Assembly: GCA_910586825.1 (NCBI GenBank)
Contig: CAJUJF010000001.1
Location: forward strand, 62,001-126,000
Length of the DNA: 64,000 nucleotides
Source: an uncultured Christensenellaceae bacterium
GTDB taxonomy: Bacteria; Bacillota; Clostridia; Christensenellales; Borkfalkiaceae
Direction of reading: 5' to 3'
The notes under the pieces were generated by a model. It was given only the letters and a program-made list of their open reading frames with translations. It did no database searches and was not told where the DNA came from. Positions 8,797-16,530 of this stretch are shown here, piece by piece (the stretch's first letter is position 1; each line of letters starts with the position of its first letter). Both the position numbers and the translations under genes were made by a program.

Positions 8797-9948
8797 ATGT
8801 TGAAAAGATTTTTTGGACAAATAAAGATATATGCCGTTGTTATGTTGTTTTATTTGTTCAGGGTATTCCCGATCAAGAAGAATAAAATTGTGATTTCCAA
8901 TTTTGCGGGGAGGGGATACGGGAACGAAGGTAAACAATTGGTAGAAAATTTGCAAGCATTAAATAAAAATCTTGATATTGTTTGGCTTTGCACTAAAAAA
9001 GATGAAAAATTTCCAAAAGGTATCAGAGCAGTGAAATCCGTGTCGATTAAGTCAATATATGAGCAAGCAACGGCACGTGTTTGGATCGACAACAGGCGTA
9101 AAGATTTGGATGTTAGAAAAAGAAAAAAACAATATTACGTGCAGGTTTGGCATGGCAGTGGACCTTGTTTAAAATATATTGAAGCCGATGCGGCAGATAT
9201 GATGACGAAACACTATGTTTTATCGGCGAAAAATGATTCAAAAATGGCTAATCTTATGACATCAGGATGTGAATGGCGGACAGGGCTGATTAAAAGATCT
9301 TATTGGTATTCAGGTGAAATCTTTCGGTGTGATTTTGATAAGGATTTTTCGAACGATGAGCAGGTTCAAAAGATTCGTCAAACTGTTTACAAATATTTCA
9401 ATTTTGATCCAAACGGAAAGATAATTTTGTATGCTCCGACGTTCAGAAATAATTTTAATTTAGAATGCTATGATATTGATTACGAAAAGGTTTTACAGGA
9501 ATTAAGTGATAAGTTTGGCGGCAAGTGGTATTTTATAATAAGGCTTCATCCAAACATTTCACATTTAAATGATAAAATTAAGTATTCTTCGCAGATCATT
9601 AATGGATCCCTGTATTCTGACGTAGAGGATTTGATAAGCTGTTCCGAGTATTTCATTACAGATTTTTCCGGGTGCATGTTCGACGCCTATAAATTGGGGG
9701 TGAAGGTAATTCTTTATGCTTCGGATTTCGAAAGCTATGTGAGTAGCGAGAGGAATTTGTATTTCGATCTCAAACAATTACCTGCCGAATTTACGGATTC
9801 AACTGATAAGTTGATTGGTGTCATGAAGGATTTCAATCTTGATGCTTATGAACAAAAGCGGAAAGAGTTGTTGGACTTGATTGGATATTACAAGCAAGGA
9901 CCGATTGATTTGGCAAAAAGAATCAATGACGAGATATTAAAATCATAA
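8797..9948 (+). CDS. CDP-glycerol glycerophosphotransferase family protein (TagB/TagF-like)
   Basis: The protein has about 383 residues. AGGAG lies 6 bases before ATG 8797, which is therefore preferred over ATG 8791, which directly abuts it. Motifs of the glyco_transf_28-like TagB/TagF family are visible: VWHGSGPCLKYI with the catalytic His, ILYAPTFRNNF, FIIRLHPNI and FITDFSGCMFDAY. It would move glycerol phosphate from CDP-glycerol onto a sugar of the polymer. The TagD-like gene at 13,709 can supply CDP-glycerol. The single-domain length favours a one-unit TagB-like primase or decorating enzyme over a long-chain TagF polymerase. Confidence 0.88.
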   Translation: MLKRFFGQIKIYAVVMLFYLFRVFPIKKNKIVISNFAGRGYGNEGKQLVENLQALNKNLDIVWLCTKKDEKFPKGIRAVKSVSIKSIYEQATARVWIDNRRKDLDVRKRKKQYYVQVWHGSGPCLKYIEADAADMMTKHYVLSAKNDSKMANLMTSGCEWRTGLIKRSYWYSGEIFRCDFDKDFSNDEQVQKIRQTVYKYFNFDPNGKIILYAPTFRNNFNLECYDIDYEKVLQELSDKFGGKWYFIIRLHPNISHLNDKIKYSSQIINGSLYSDVEDLISCSEYFITDFSGCMFDAYKLGVKVILYASDFESYVSSERNLYFDLKQLPAEFTDSTDKLIGVMKDFNLDAYEQKRKELLDLIGYYKQGPIDLAKRINDEILKS

Positions 9949-9962
9949 AGCGAGGATTCATT

Positions 9963-10529
9963 ATGAGCAGCCTTAAAAATAGTATTCAAGAAAGCATAAA
10001 AGTGCATCAGGCACTTTTAGAGAACAAAACTTTGTTGGACAATGTTTCCCAATTGGCTTTTGCGATCGTACAGTCTTACAAGAATCACGGAAAAGTTGTT
10101 TTATGCGGGAACGGTGGGTCGGCTTCCGATGCGCTGCACTTTGCAGGAGAATTGGTCGGTAGGTTTGAACGGGAGCGTTGCGCCCTGCCCGCCGTGGTTT
10201 TAAACGCTGATGTTGCAACAATGACGGCAATTTCAAACGATTATGGTTATTGTGATGTATTTGCCCGTCAGGTAGAGGGATTCGTGAATGAAAACGATGT
10301 GTTTATCGGGATTAGCACAAGCGGAAATTCGGAAAACATTTATGCCGCAGCAATCAAAGCGAAAGAGAAAGGCGCGCTTACCGCTGCATTTTTAGGGAAA
10401 GACGGTGGTAAGATTGCCGCAAACGTTGATCTGCCAATCGTAGTAGCTTACACACGAACGGCACGAATTCAGGAGGCGCATATCCTGTTGATCCATTCTT
10501 TGTGTGAAATTATTGAAAAAGAATTTTAA
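9963..10529 (+). CDS. gmhA: Phosphoheptose isomerase
   Basis: The SIS-domain protein has 188 residues, a usual length for GmhA. CGNGGSASDALHFAGELVGR spans residues 48-67 and includes the catalytic-type Glu63. STSGNSENI forms the sugar-phosphate loop. The C-terminal QEAHILLIHSLCEII supplies Gln170, His173 and His178. It converts sedoheptulose 7-phosphate to D-glycero-D-manno-heptose 7-phosphate, the first step toward ADP-heptose. It is followed after 6 bases by gmhB. The start is preceded by AGCGAGGATTC, a reasonable ribosome site. Confidence 0.96.
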   Translation: MSSLKNSIQESIKVHQALLENKTLLDNVSQLAFAIVQSYKNHGKVVLCGNGGSASDALHFAGELVGRFERERCALPAVVLNADVATMTAISNDYGYCDVFARQVEGFVNENDVFIGISTSGNSENIYAAAIKAKEKGALTAAFLGKDGGKIAANVDLPIVVAYTRTARIQEAHILLIHSLCEIIEKEF

Positions 10530-10535
10530 AACCAC

Positions 10536-11093
10536 ATGAATAAAGCAGTTTTTTTGGATCGCGACGGAACGATCAATTTTGATAAAGAGTATTTGTTCAG
10601 GAAGGAAGACTTTGAATGGTTACCCGGGGCGATAGAGGCTTTAAAATATTTTCAAGAGTGCGGGTATAAGTTGATTATAATTACCAATCAGTCAGGAATT
10701 GCCCGCGGATATTATACCGAAAAAGATTTTAATGAATTAAGTTTATGGATGAGCCGAGAGCTGAATAAGTACGGGATTACGATCGATAAGATTTATTTTT
10801 GTCCACACTATCCGCAAGGCAGTGTATCCGAATATGCGGTGGAATGCGAATGCAGAAAACCCAAAACATTGCTGTTTCAAAGAGCGGTAAAAGAGTTTGA
10901 TCTTGATCTTGAAGAATGCGTCGCAATCGGGGACAGATTAAGAGACTGTGCTATCTGTTTCCAATCGAAGTGTCTGGGAATTTTAATCGGGACAAACGAA
11001 TCGAAACAAACGATAAAAGCGGTGATGGAAGGTGAATTTCAAAATATAAGATACGCGGAAACCCTTCTTGATTGTGTAAAAATATTAAAATAA
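10536..11093 (+). CDS. gmhB: D-glycero-heptose 1,7-bisphosphate 7-phosphatase
   Basis: The HAD-superfamily phosphatase has 185 residues. LDRDGTIN carries the catalytic Asp8 and Asp10. ITNQSGIARGYYTE is motif II. FCPHYP together with CECRKPK gives the Cys89, His91, Cys104 and Cys106 zinc site of the GmhB group. GDRLRDC is motif IV. It removes the 7-phosphate from heptose 1,7-bisphosphate made by HldE, so that HldE can then add AMP. Because HldE belongs to the beta-anomer pathway, this enzyme should prefer the beta-1,7-bisphosphate. The spacing to gmhA is 6 bases. Confidence 0.94.
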   Translation: MNKAVFLDRDGTINFDKEYLFRKEDFEWLPGAIEALKYFQECGYKLIIITNQSGIARGYYTEKDFNELSLWMSRELNKYGITIDKIYFCPHYPQGSVSEYAVECECRKPKTLLFQRAVKEFDLDLEECVAIGDRLRDCAICFQSKCLGILIGTNESKQTIKAVMEGEFQNIRYAETLLDCVKILK

Positions 11094-11114
11094 GAAAATT
11101 GAAAGAGGATTATT

Positions 11115-12155
11115 ATGAGTTTATTTAAGGATAAAACCCTAATGATTACGGGTGGAACGGGTTCTTTTGGAAATGCCGTGTTAAACAGGTTTTTGCAAAC
11201 GGATATCGGAGAGATTCGCATTTTTTCCAGAGACGAGAAGAAACAGGATGATATGCGTCATGAATTTCAGGCGCGGATGCCTGAGGTTGCAGATAAAATT
11301 AAATTTTATATCGGAGACGTGAGGAGTATCGATTCGATTCGGGCGGCGATGCACGGTGTTCATTATATCTTTCACGCCGCAGCATTAAAACAGGTTCCGT
11401 CTTGTGAGTTTTTTCCGATGGAAGCGGTAAAAACCAATGTAATCGGAACAGATAACGTACTTACAGCAGCAATTGAAGAAGGCGTCGATTGCGTAATTTG
11501 CTTGTCTACCGATAAAGCCGCTTATCCCGTAAACGCAATGGGGACCTCCAAGGCAATGGAAGAAAAAATTGCCGTTGCCAAGAGTCGCAATTCCGGTAAG
11601 ACGAAAATCTGTTGTACGAGATACGGAAACGTTATGTGTTCAAGGGGGTCTGTTATTCCCCTTTGGATTGATCAGATATTGCAGGGGAATCCGATCACGA
11701 TTACCGAACCGAGCATGACGAGATTTATTATGTCGTTGGATGAGGCCGTCGATCTTGTGCTTTTTGCTTTTGAGCATGGCGAAAACGGCGATATCCTTGT
11801 CAAAAAGGCGCCGGCATGTACGATTCAGATGCAAGCGGAAGCGGTATGCGAACTTTTTAACGGCGATAAGAACAAGATTAAAATAATCGGAATCAGACAC
11901 GGAGAAAAAATGTATGAAACCTTATTAACGAATGAAGAGTGCGCGAGCGCGATTGATATGGGGGATTTTTATCGGGTTTCTGCTGATAAACGCGGTTTGA
12001 ATTACGATAAATATTTTAATTTGGGAGATAAGGAGAGAAATACTTTAACGGAGTTTAACAGCAATAATACAAAATTACTGAGTTTGCAGGAAACAATTTC
12101 GAAAATATCGTCATTGGATTATGTTAAAGAGATGTTGAAGAAAAGCAAAAACTAA
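11115..12155 (+). CDS. capE: UDP-GlcNAc 4,6-dehydratase/5-epimerase (UDP-L-FucNAc pathway step 1)
   Basis: The 346-residue SDR has the NAD-binding GGTGSFG at residues 13-19 and STDKAAYPVNAMGTSKAMEE, in which Met142 replaces the usual catalytic Tyr and Lys146 is kept. That substitution is the mark of the CapE/PseB dehydratase group. TRYGNVMCSRGSVIPL and ITEPSMTRFIMSL are also typical. It converts UDP-GlcNAc to a 4-keto-6-deoxy-L-sugar. CapF and CapG homologues at 15,320 and 16,531 complete the route to UDP-L-FucNAc, so the CapE/FnlA role is much more likely than the pseudaminic acid enzyme PseB. No PseC-like aminotransferase is adjacent. Confidence 0.9.
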   Translation: MSLFKDKTLMITGGTGSFGNAVLNRFLQTDIGEIRIFSRDEKKQDDMRHEFQARMPEVADKIKFYIGDVRSIDSIRAAMHGVHYIFHAAALKQVPSCEFFPMEAVKTNVIGTDNVLTAAIEEGVDCVICLSTDKAAYPVNAMGTSKAMEEKIAVAKSRNSGKTKICCTRYGNVMCSRGSVIPLWIDQILQGNPITITEPSMTRFIMSLDEAVDLVLFAFEHGENGDILVKKAPACTIQMQAEAVCELFNGDKNKIKIIGIRHGEKMYETLLTNEECASAIDMGDFYRVSADKRGLNYDKYFNLGDKERNTLTEFNSNNTKLLSLQETISKISSLDYVKEMLKKSKN

Positions 12156-12159
12156 AACC

Positions 12160-13722
12160 ATGAATTTACTGCGAAGTTATAAAAATCTGCCGAAACAATT
12201 TAAATCATCGTTCGTAATATTAATATCGAGTTTTATCACAAGCGCTATGAGTTTGTTGACTACTCCGATTTTTACTCGCCTGATGTCGGTAGAAGAGTAC
12301 GGATTGGTAACGCAATACAATTCATGGCTTGGGATTATAACGGTAATTGCGACTTTTTCACTATCGGCCGGTGTTTTTCAGGTTGCGATGAGCGAATTCA
12401 GTGAAGATAGAGACAGATTCACGTTCTCTGCTCTCTGCCTTTCGAACTTTGTGACGATACTGCTTTTTGCATTTGTTTTTATTTTCTTGTTTACGTTTGT
12501 GGATTTGTTTCAGTTGCCCGTATCCCTAATCGTATTCATGTTTATATATCTTTTGTTTTATCCTGCTATGGATATGTGGCTTTCAAGACAAAGATACGAG
12601 TACAGTTATGTTAAAGTTGCCGTAATTTCGATTGGCTCTTCGTTAGTCAGTCAGATTATAGCGATCATTTTGGTTGTATGCGTAAAAGGACTGAATTTGG
12701 GGGTCGTAAAAGTATGGGCATCCGGTGTTGCCATGATTTTAACCTCAATCGGTCTCTATATATCAATCGCCGCCAAAGCGAAATTCAGACCTTCGTTCAA
12801 ATACGTTAAATTTGCATTTGTCTTTAATGCACCGCTTTTGATTCACTACCTTGCCCAATATGCTTTGCGTTCGACCGACAAAATCATGATAACCCGTTTT
12901 TTAGGCGAGGGGGCAACGGGAATTTACGGGTTAGGTTCCACAGTCGCAAATATAGCGCTTTTAGCATGGACGGCATTGAGCGCGTCGATTACGCCGTATA
13001 TCTATGACCACATGAAAGATAAGGATTACGGTAAAATAAATTCTGCCGTCGTAGGCGTAGAAATTTTCTTTGCGCTTTGCTGTGTATTCGTTTCTGTAAT
13101 AGGACCTGAGATAATATATGTTTTAGGTTCGCAAAAGTACATGGAAGGAATCCAGCTGATTCCGCCAATCGCAGCATCTTGCCTTTTAACTGCCATTTAC
13201 GGATTTTATTCGCTGATTGCTTTTTATTATCACAAAAGAATTTCGACTGCAATTATGACGATTATCGCAGCGGCAATTAACATCGTATTGAATTATTTTT
13301 TGATTCCGAAATTTGGTTACGTTGCAGCGGCTTATACCACAGAAATTGCATATCTCATTTATACGATTTTGCATTATTTTAACTATCGCTTGATCGTGAA
13401 AAAAGACAGAATCTACAAAGACGGCATCATTTTTTTGATCGCGGGAGCCGCAACGGGAATCTGTTTGATAATGGGATTTTTATACGATTATTGGTTTGTA
13501 CGGTATGCTATAATTCTTGTAGGATTGATCTTGTGCATTATTTTCAGAAAAAAAATTATCAATTTCTTCAAATCGATCTTAAAAGGGAAAAATAGCAATG
13601 CCGTTGCGGAGAGTGCGACGAACATATCAAGCGAAGAGTCGGATGCATTAGAAGCGGAGAACGATTCTATAACTGAGACGATTGAAGAAACTGAAAAAGG
13701 AGATGATAATGATAGAGACTAA
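12160..13722 (+). CDS. Wzx-like polysaccharide flippase
   Basis: The 520-residue MOP-superfamily membrane protein has about twelve to fourteen hydrophobic helices. FTRLMSVEEYGLVTQYNSW and RSTDKIMITRFLGEGATGIY are typical of Wzx/oligosaccharide flippases. It would move the lipid-linked repeat unit across the membrane for polymerisation. After the last helix there is an unusual acidic tail of about 45 residues, rich in Glu, Asp, Ser and Thr (for example SSEESDALEAENDS). The 3' end overlaps the next gene by 14 bases, so part of the tail is coded by DNA that also starts the cytidylyltransferase. Confidence 0.9.
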   Translation: MNLLRSYKNLPKQFKSSFVILISSFITSAMSLLTTPIFTRLMSVEEYGLVTQYNSWLGIITVIATFSLSAGVFQVAMSEFSEDRDRFTFSALCLSNFVTILLFAFVFIFLFTFVDLFQLPVSLIVFMFIYLLFYPAMDMWLSRQRYEYSYVKVAVISIGSSLVSQIIAIILVVCVKGLNLGVVKVWASGVAMILTSIGLYISIAAKAKFRPSFKYVKFAFVFNAPLLIHYLAQYALRSTDKIMITRFLGEGATGIYGLGSTVANIALLAWTALSASITPYIYDHMKDKDYGKINSAVVGVEIFFALCCVFVSVIGPEIIYVLGSQKYMEGIQLIPPIAASCLLTAIYGFYSLIAFYYHKRISTAIMTIIAAAINIVLNYFLIPKFGYVAAAYTTEIAYLIYTILHYFNYRLIVKKDRIYKDGIIFLIAGAATGICLIMGFLYDYWFVRYAIILVGLILCIIFRKKIINFFKSILKGKNSNAVAESATNISSEESDALEAENDSITETIEETEKGDDNDRD

Positions 13723-14140
13723 AAAGCAAATAATCGGATATACGACAGGCGTATACGATTTGTTTCATATCGGGCATTTAAACCTTTTAAAGAATGCAAA
13801 AGGAATGTGCGATAAACTCGTTGTTGGGGTAACGGTCGACGATTTAGTAACTTACAAGGGGAAACACGCCATGATCCCATTTGAAGACAGGATCGAAATT
13901 GTAAGAAGTTGTAAGTATGTCGACGCTGCTGTGCCGCAATATGACATGGATAAGCTTACGAGTTGCAAAAAACTTGGAGCTTCGATTTTATTCGTAGGCG
14001 ATGATTGGTACGGCACGGAAAAGTGGAAAGAGTATGAAGAGAATTTCAAAAAAGCGGGAATACAGATTGTTTATTTCCCTTACACGAAAGGAATTTCTTC
14101 TACAAAAATAACGGAAGCATTAAACCATTTTCAAAAATAA
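13709..14140 (+). CDS. tagD: Glycerol-3-phosphate cytidylyltransferase-like (TagD/TarD)
   Basis: The protein has about 143 residues from ATG 13,709, which lies 6 bases after AAGGAG; ATG 13,703 is too close and TTG 13,682 has no support. TTGVYDLFHIGHLNLLKNAK contains the HxGH of the cytidylyltransferase fold, and YTKGISSTKI matches the R/K-T-x-G-I-S-T-T signature. It makes CDP-glycerol from CTP and glycerol 3-phosphate, the donor for the TagB-like transferase at 8,797. Ribitol- or ethanolamine-phosphate cytidylyltransferases share the fold and cannot be fully excluded. Confidence 0.86.
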   Translation: MIETKKQIIGYTTGVYDLFHIGHLNLLKNAKGMCDKLVVGVTVDDLVTYKGKHAMIPFEDRIEIVRSCKYVDAAVPQYDMDKLTSCKKLGASILFVGDDWYGTEKWKEYEENFKKAGIQIVYFPYTKGISSTKITEALNHFQK

Positions 14141-14152
14141 AGGAGGTTCTTT

Positions 14153-15199
14153 ATGATAGACAAAATTTATTGCATGAGTTCGTATTTGGCATTTAGGTAC
14201 ATTGAAGCCGATCATGTCGACTTTAAAGAGGGGTTGCATCACCAGAATTTTGTTCCTTGTTCCGACAAAGAAAAAATTTCGTGTAAGACCTCAGAAGATA
14301 TTGACAAGAGTATTGATAAACAATTTGAAAAATTAAAGCTTGAAAATAAGAAACTCGGCATCATGCTATCCGGCGGAATGGATTCGGCAATATTAGCTTC
14401 TTATATGCGGGGATGTGACGCATATACGTTTAGGTTTATTGGGGGGGGATATCAACCTGATGAATTGAAAAGAGCTGAATACTATGCTAATTATTACGGT
14501 TTAAATTTACATTATGTCGATATATCTTGGGAAACAGTTGAGAAATATCTTAATGATGTGATGATTGCCAAAGCAGCTCCCGTTCATTCGATTGAGCCGC
14601 AGATCTTGCAGGCGGCGTTGCAAGCGAAGACGGACGGCGTAGATATGATGATTGTTGGCGAAAGCAGCGACTTAGTGTTTGGAGGGATGGATCAGCTGTT
14701 GTCGAAAGATTGGTCCTTTCAGGAATTCGCTAGCAGATACATTTTTACGAAGCCCGAAGACGTGCTGATGCAATCGGCTGATGTTCATTATTTATTTGAG
14801 CGGTACAGATTGCCAAATGATAAAATAGACTTCTTAAAGTTTATGGACGAAGTGTTTTCCATAGAAAGCTCGGGGAGTTATTTTAATGCATTTGGCGTTG
14901 CGCAAATGAACTATTATGATCCGTATGCTCGGTTGAAAATGACAGACCCGCTGGATCTAAACAGGGTTAGAAATGGGGAGCCGAAATATCTGATTCGGGA
15001 ACTAATGGCAAAAAAATATCCCGAAATTCCTGTTCCAAACAAGGTGCCTATGCCGCGTCCCGTTGATTTCTATTTTAAAGATTGGAAGGGACCGGTCAGA
15101 TCGGAATTTAAGCGCAATTTAGATATGTCTAAGTTTACGGGGAACCAGAAGTGGCAGATGTGGTGTTTGGAACGATTCTTAAACTTGATTGAGAATTAG
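14153..15199 (+). CDS. Asparagine-synthase-like ATP pyrophosphatase without glutaminase domain
   Basis: The protein has 348 residues. SGGMDSAILASY (73-78 core) is the PP-loop of N-type ATP pyrophosphatases, and MIVGESSDLVFGGMD matches the second conserved block of the asparagine synthase C-terminal domain. There is no N-terminal glutamine amidotransferase domain and no Cys2 nucleophile, so it needs free ammonia or a separate amidase. AGGAGG stands 7 bases before the ATG. Its place between tagD and capF suggests it adenylates and amidates a sugar carboxylate or similar group of the polymer; the substrate is unknown. A run of eight G at about 14,441-14,448 lies within the gene without disturbing the frame. 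Confidence 0.72.
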   Translation: MIDKIYCMSSYLAFRYIEADHVDFKEGLHHQNFVPCSDKEKISCKTSEDIDKSIDKQFEKLKLENKKLGIMLSGGMDSAILASYMRGCDAYTFRFIGGGYQPDELKRAEYYANYYGLNLHYVDISWETVEKYLNDVMIAKAAPVHSIEPQILQAALQAKTDGVDMMIVGESSDLVFGGMDQLLSKDWSFQEFASRYIFTKPEDVLMQSADVHYLFERYRLPNDKIDFLKFMDEVFSIESSGSYFNAFGVAQMNYYDPYARLKMTDPLDLNRVRNGEPKYLIRELMAKKYPEIPVPNKVPMPRPVDFYFKDWKGPVRSEFKRNLDMSKFTGNQKWQMWCLERFLNLIEN

Positions 15200-15319
15200 C
15201 AAAAGATAATTTAAAAAGTGGAAAGGAATGAAGTTTAATAAATGTTTGCTATGTAAATAGTAAGCATTGTGCGTTGTTAATTATGAGTCCGCTATAAAAA
15301 ATTCAAGGAAGCATTAATT
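15200..15319 (+). other. 120-base A/T-rich gap in the polysaccharide operon
   Basis: No terminator or good sigma-A promoter is visible. A ten-codon frame (15,227-15,259, product MKFNKCLLCK) follows GGAAAGG but has too short a spacer and may be only a gene remnant. AAGGAAG at 15,305-15,311 is the ribosome site for the TTG start of capF. Confidence 0.5.
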
Positions 15320-16528
15320 TTGAGAATTCTCATTACTGGCGCAAAAGGATTTGTAGGACAAAATCTTACTGCTGCATTTAAGAACATACAATGTGGAAAA
15401 GATAAAACACATCCTGAAATTGCAATCGACGACATCTACGAATACGACATTGATACGCCCCAAAGTTGCCTTGAAATGTACTGTAAAAATGCTGATTTTG
15501 TTTTTCATCTTGCGGGCGTAAATCGTTCCAAAGACAGTTCAGAATTTATGCAGGGAAATTTCGGTTTTTCGTCTGTCTTGCTGAATACATTAAAAATCTG
15601 TAATAATCGATGTCCGATTATGCTGGCTTCATCCGTTCAAGCGACCTTGATTGGTCGTTACGCCGATGGCGAGTATGGCAAAAGCAAAAAAGCGGGCGAA
15701 AAATTGTTTTTTGAACATGCAAGTGAAACGGGATCAAAATTATTGGTCTATCGTTTTCCGAATTTATTCGGAAAATGGTGTCGACCTAATTATAATAGCG
15801 TTGTCGCAACCTTTTGTTATAATATTGCGAACGATTTGCCCATCACGGTAAACGATAGATCGACAGAGCTTGAATTGTTGTATATCGATGATCTTATCTC
15901 CGAAATGATTGGAGCATTAAGCGGAAAAGAACACCGATGCGACTATGATGGGTTATGCGTTTTGGATAATTCTCACGGGAAGTTTTGCCATGTTCCCGTA
16001 ACTCACAGGAAAACATTAGGTGACATAGCGCACTTGCTTGAATTATTCCGAAATCAATCTCAGTCGTTGATTGTGTCGGAGATACCAAAAGGTTCTTTTG
16101 CTAAAAAACTTTATTCCACGTATCTTTCGTACTTACCCAAAGATAAGGTTGTGGTTTCATTGAAAACAAACGAAGATGTTCGTGGAAGTTTTACAGAACT
16201 TTTAAAAACGCAAAATTGCGGTCAGTTTTCGGTAAACGTTTCCAAACCGGGAATTACAAAAGGAGAGCATTGGCATAATTCCAAATGGGAATTTTTTATT
16301 GTAGTGTCCGGTCGCGCATTGATTCAGGAGAGAAAAATCGGTTCGGATGAAGTTTGGGAATTTGAAGTGAGTGGAGAGAGTTTGCAAGCGGTTCATATGT
16401 TACCCGGATATACTCATAATATAATCAATTTATCGGAAACAGAAAATTTAGTGACATTGATGTGGGCGAACGAATTATTTGATCCGAACAATCCCGACAC
16501 ATTTTATGAAAAGGTAGTAAAAGAATAA
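15320..16528 (+). CDS. capF: CapF-like SDR reductase with C-terminal cupin (UDP-L-FucNAc pathway step 2)
   Basis: The protein has 402 residues from a TTG start with AAGGAAG 8 bases upstream. The N-terminal SDR domain (GAKGFVG at residues 7-13, with YGKSKKAGE giving the Tyr/Lys pair) is followed from about residue 285 by a cupin domain. In the cupin, GSFTELLKTQ, KPGITKGEHWHNSKWEFF and the late HNIINLSE hold the metal-binding His residues. This two-domain layout is specific to CapF/FnlB, which acts on the CapE product and reduces it to UDP-6-deoxy-talosamine derivatives. It is followed after 2 bases by the C2-epimerase gene. Confidence 0.92.
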   Translation: MRILITGAKGFVGQNLTAAFKNIQCGKDKTHPEIAIDDIYEYDIDTPQSCLEMYCKNADFVFHLAGVNRSKDSSEFMQGNFGFSSVLLNTLKICNNRCPIMLASSVQATLIGRYADGEYGKSKKAGEKLFFEHASETGSKLLVYRFPNLFGKWCRPNYNSVVATFCYNIANDLPITVNDRSTELELLYIDDLISEMIGALSGKEHRCDYDGLCVLDNSHGKFCHVPVTHRKTLGDIAHLLELFRNQSQSLIVSEIPKGSFAKKLYSTYLSYLPKDKVVVSLKTNEDVRGSFTELLKTQNCGQFSVNVSKPGITKGEHWHNSKWEFFIVVSGRALIQERKIGSDEVWEFEVSGESLQAVHMLPGYTHNIINLSETENLVTLMWANELFDPNNPDTFYEKVVKE

Positions 16529-16530
16529 CA

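Noticed and set aside
14441..14448. Eight-G run in the asparagine-synthase-like gene considered as a phase-variable tract
   Set aside because: The tract is short and the frame is intact on both sides; a single sequence gives no evidence of length variation.
15227..15259. Ten-codon frame (MKFNKCLLCK) between the asparagine-synthase-like gene and capF
   Set aside because: The ribosome site is too close to the ATG, and the gap shows no attenuator structure. It may be a remnant, but it cannot be supported as a gene.
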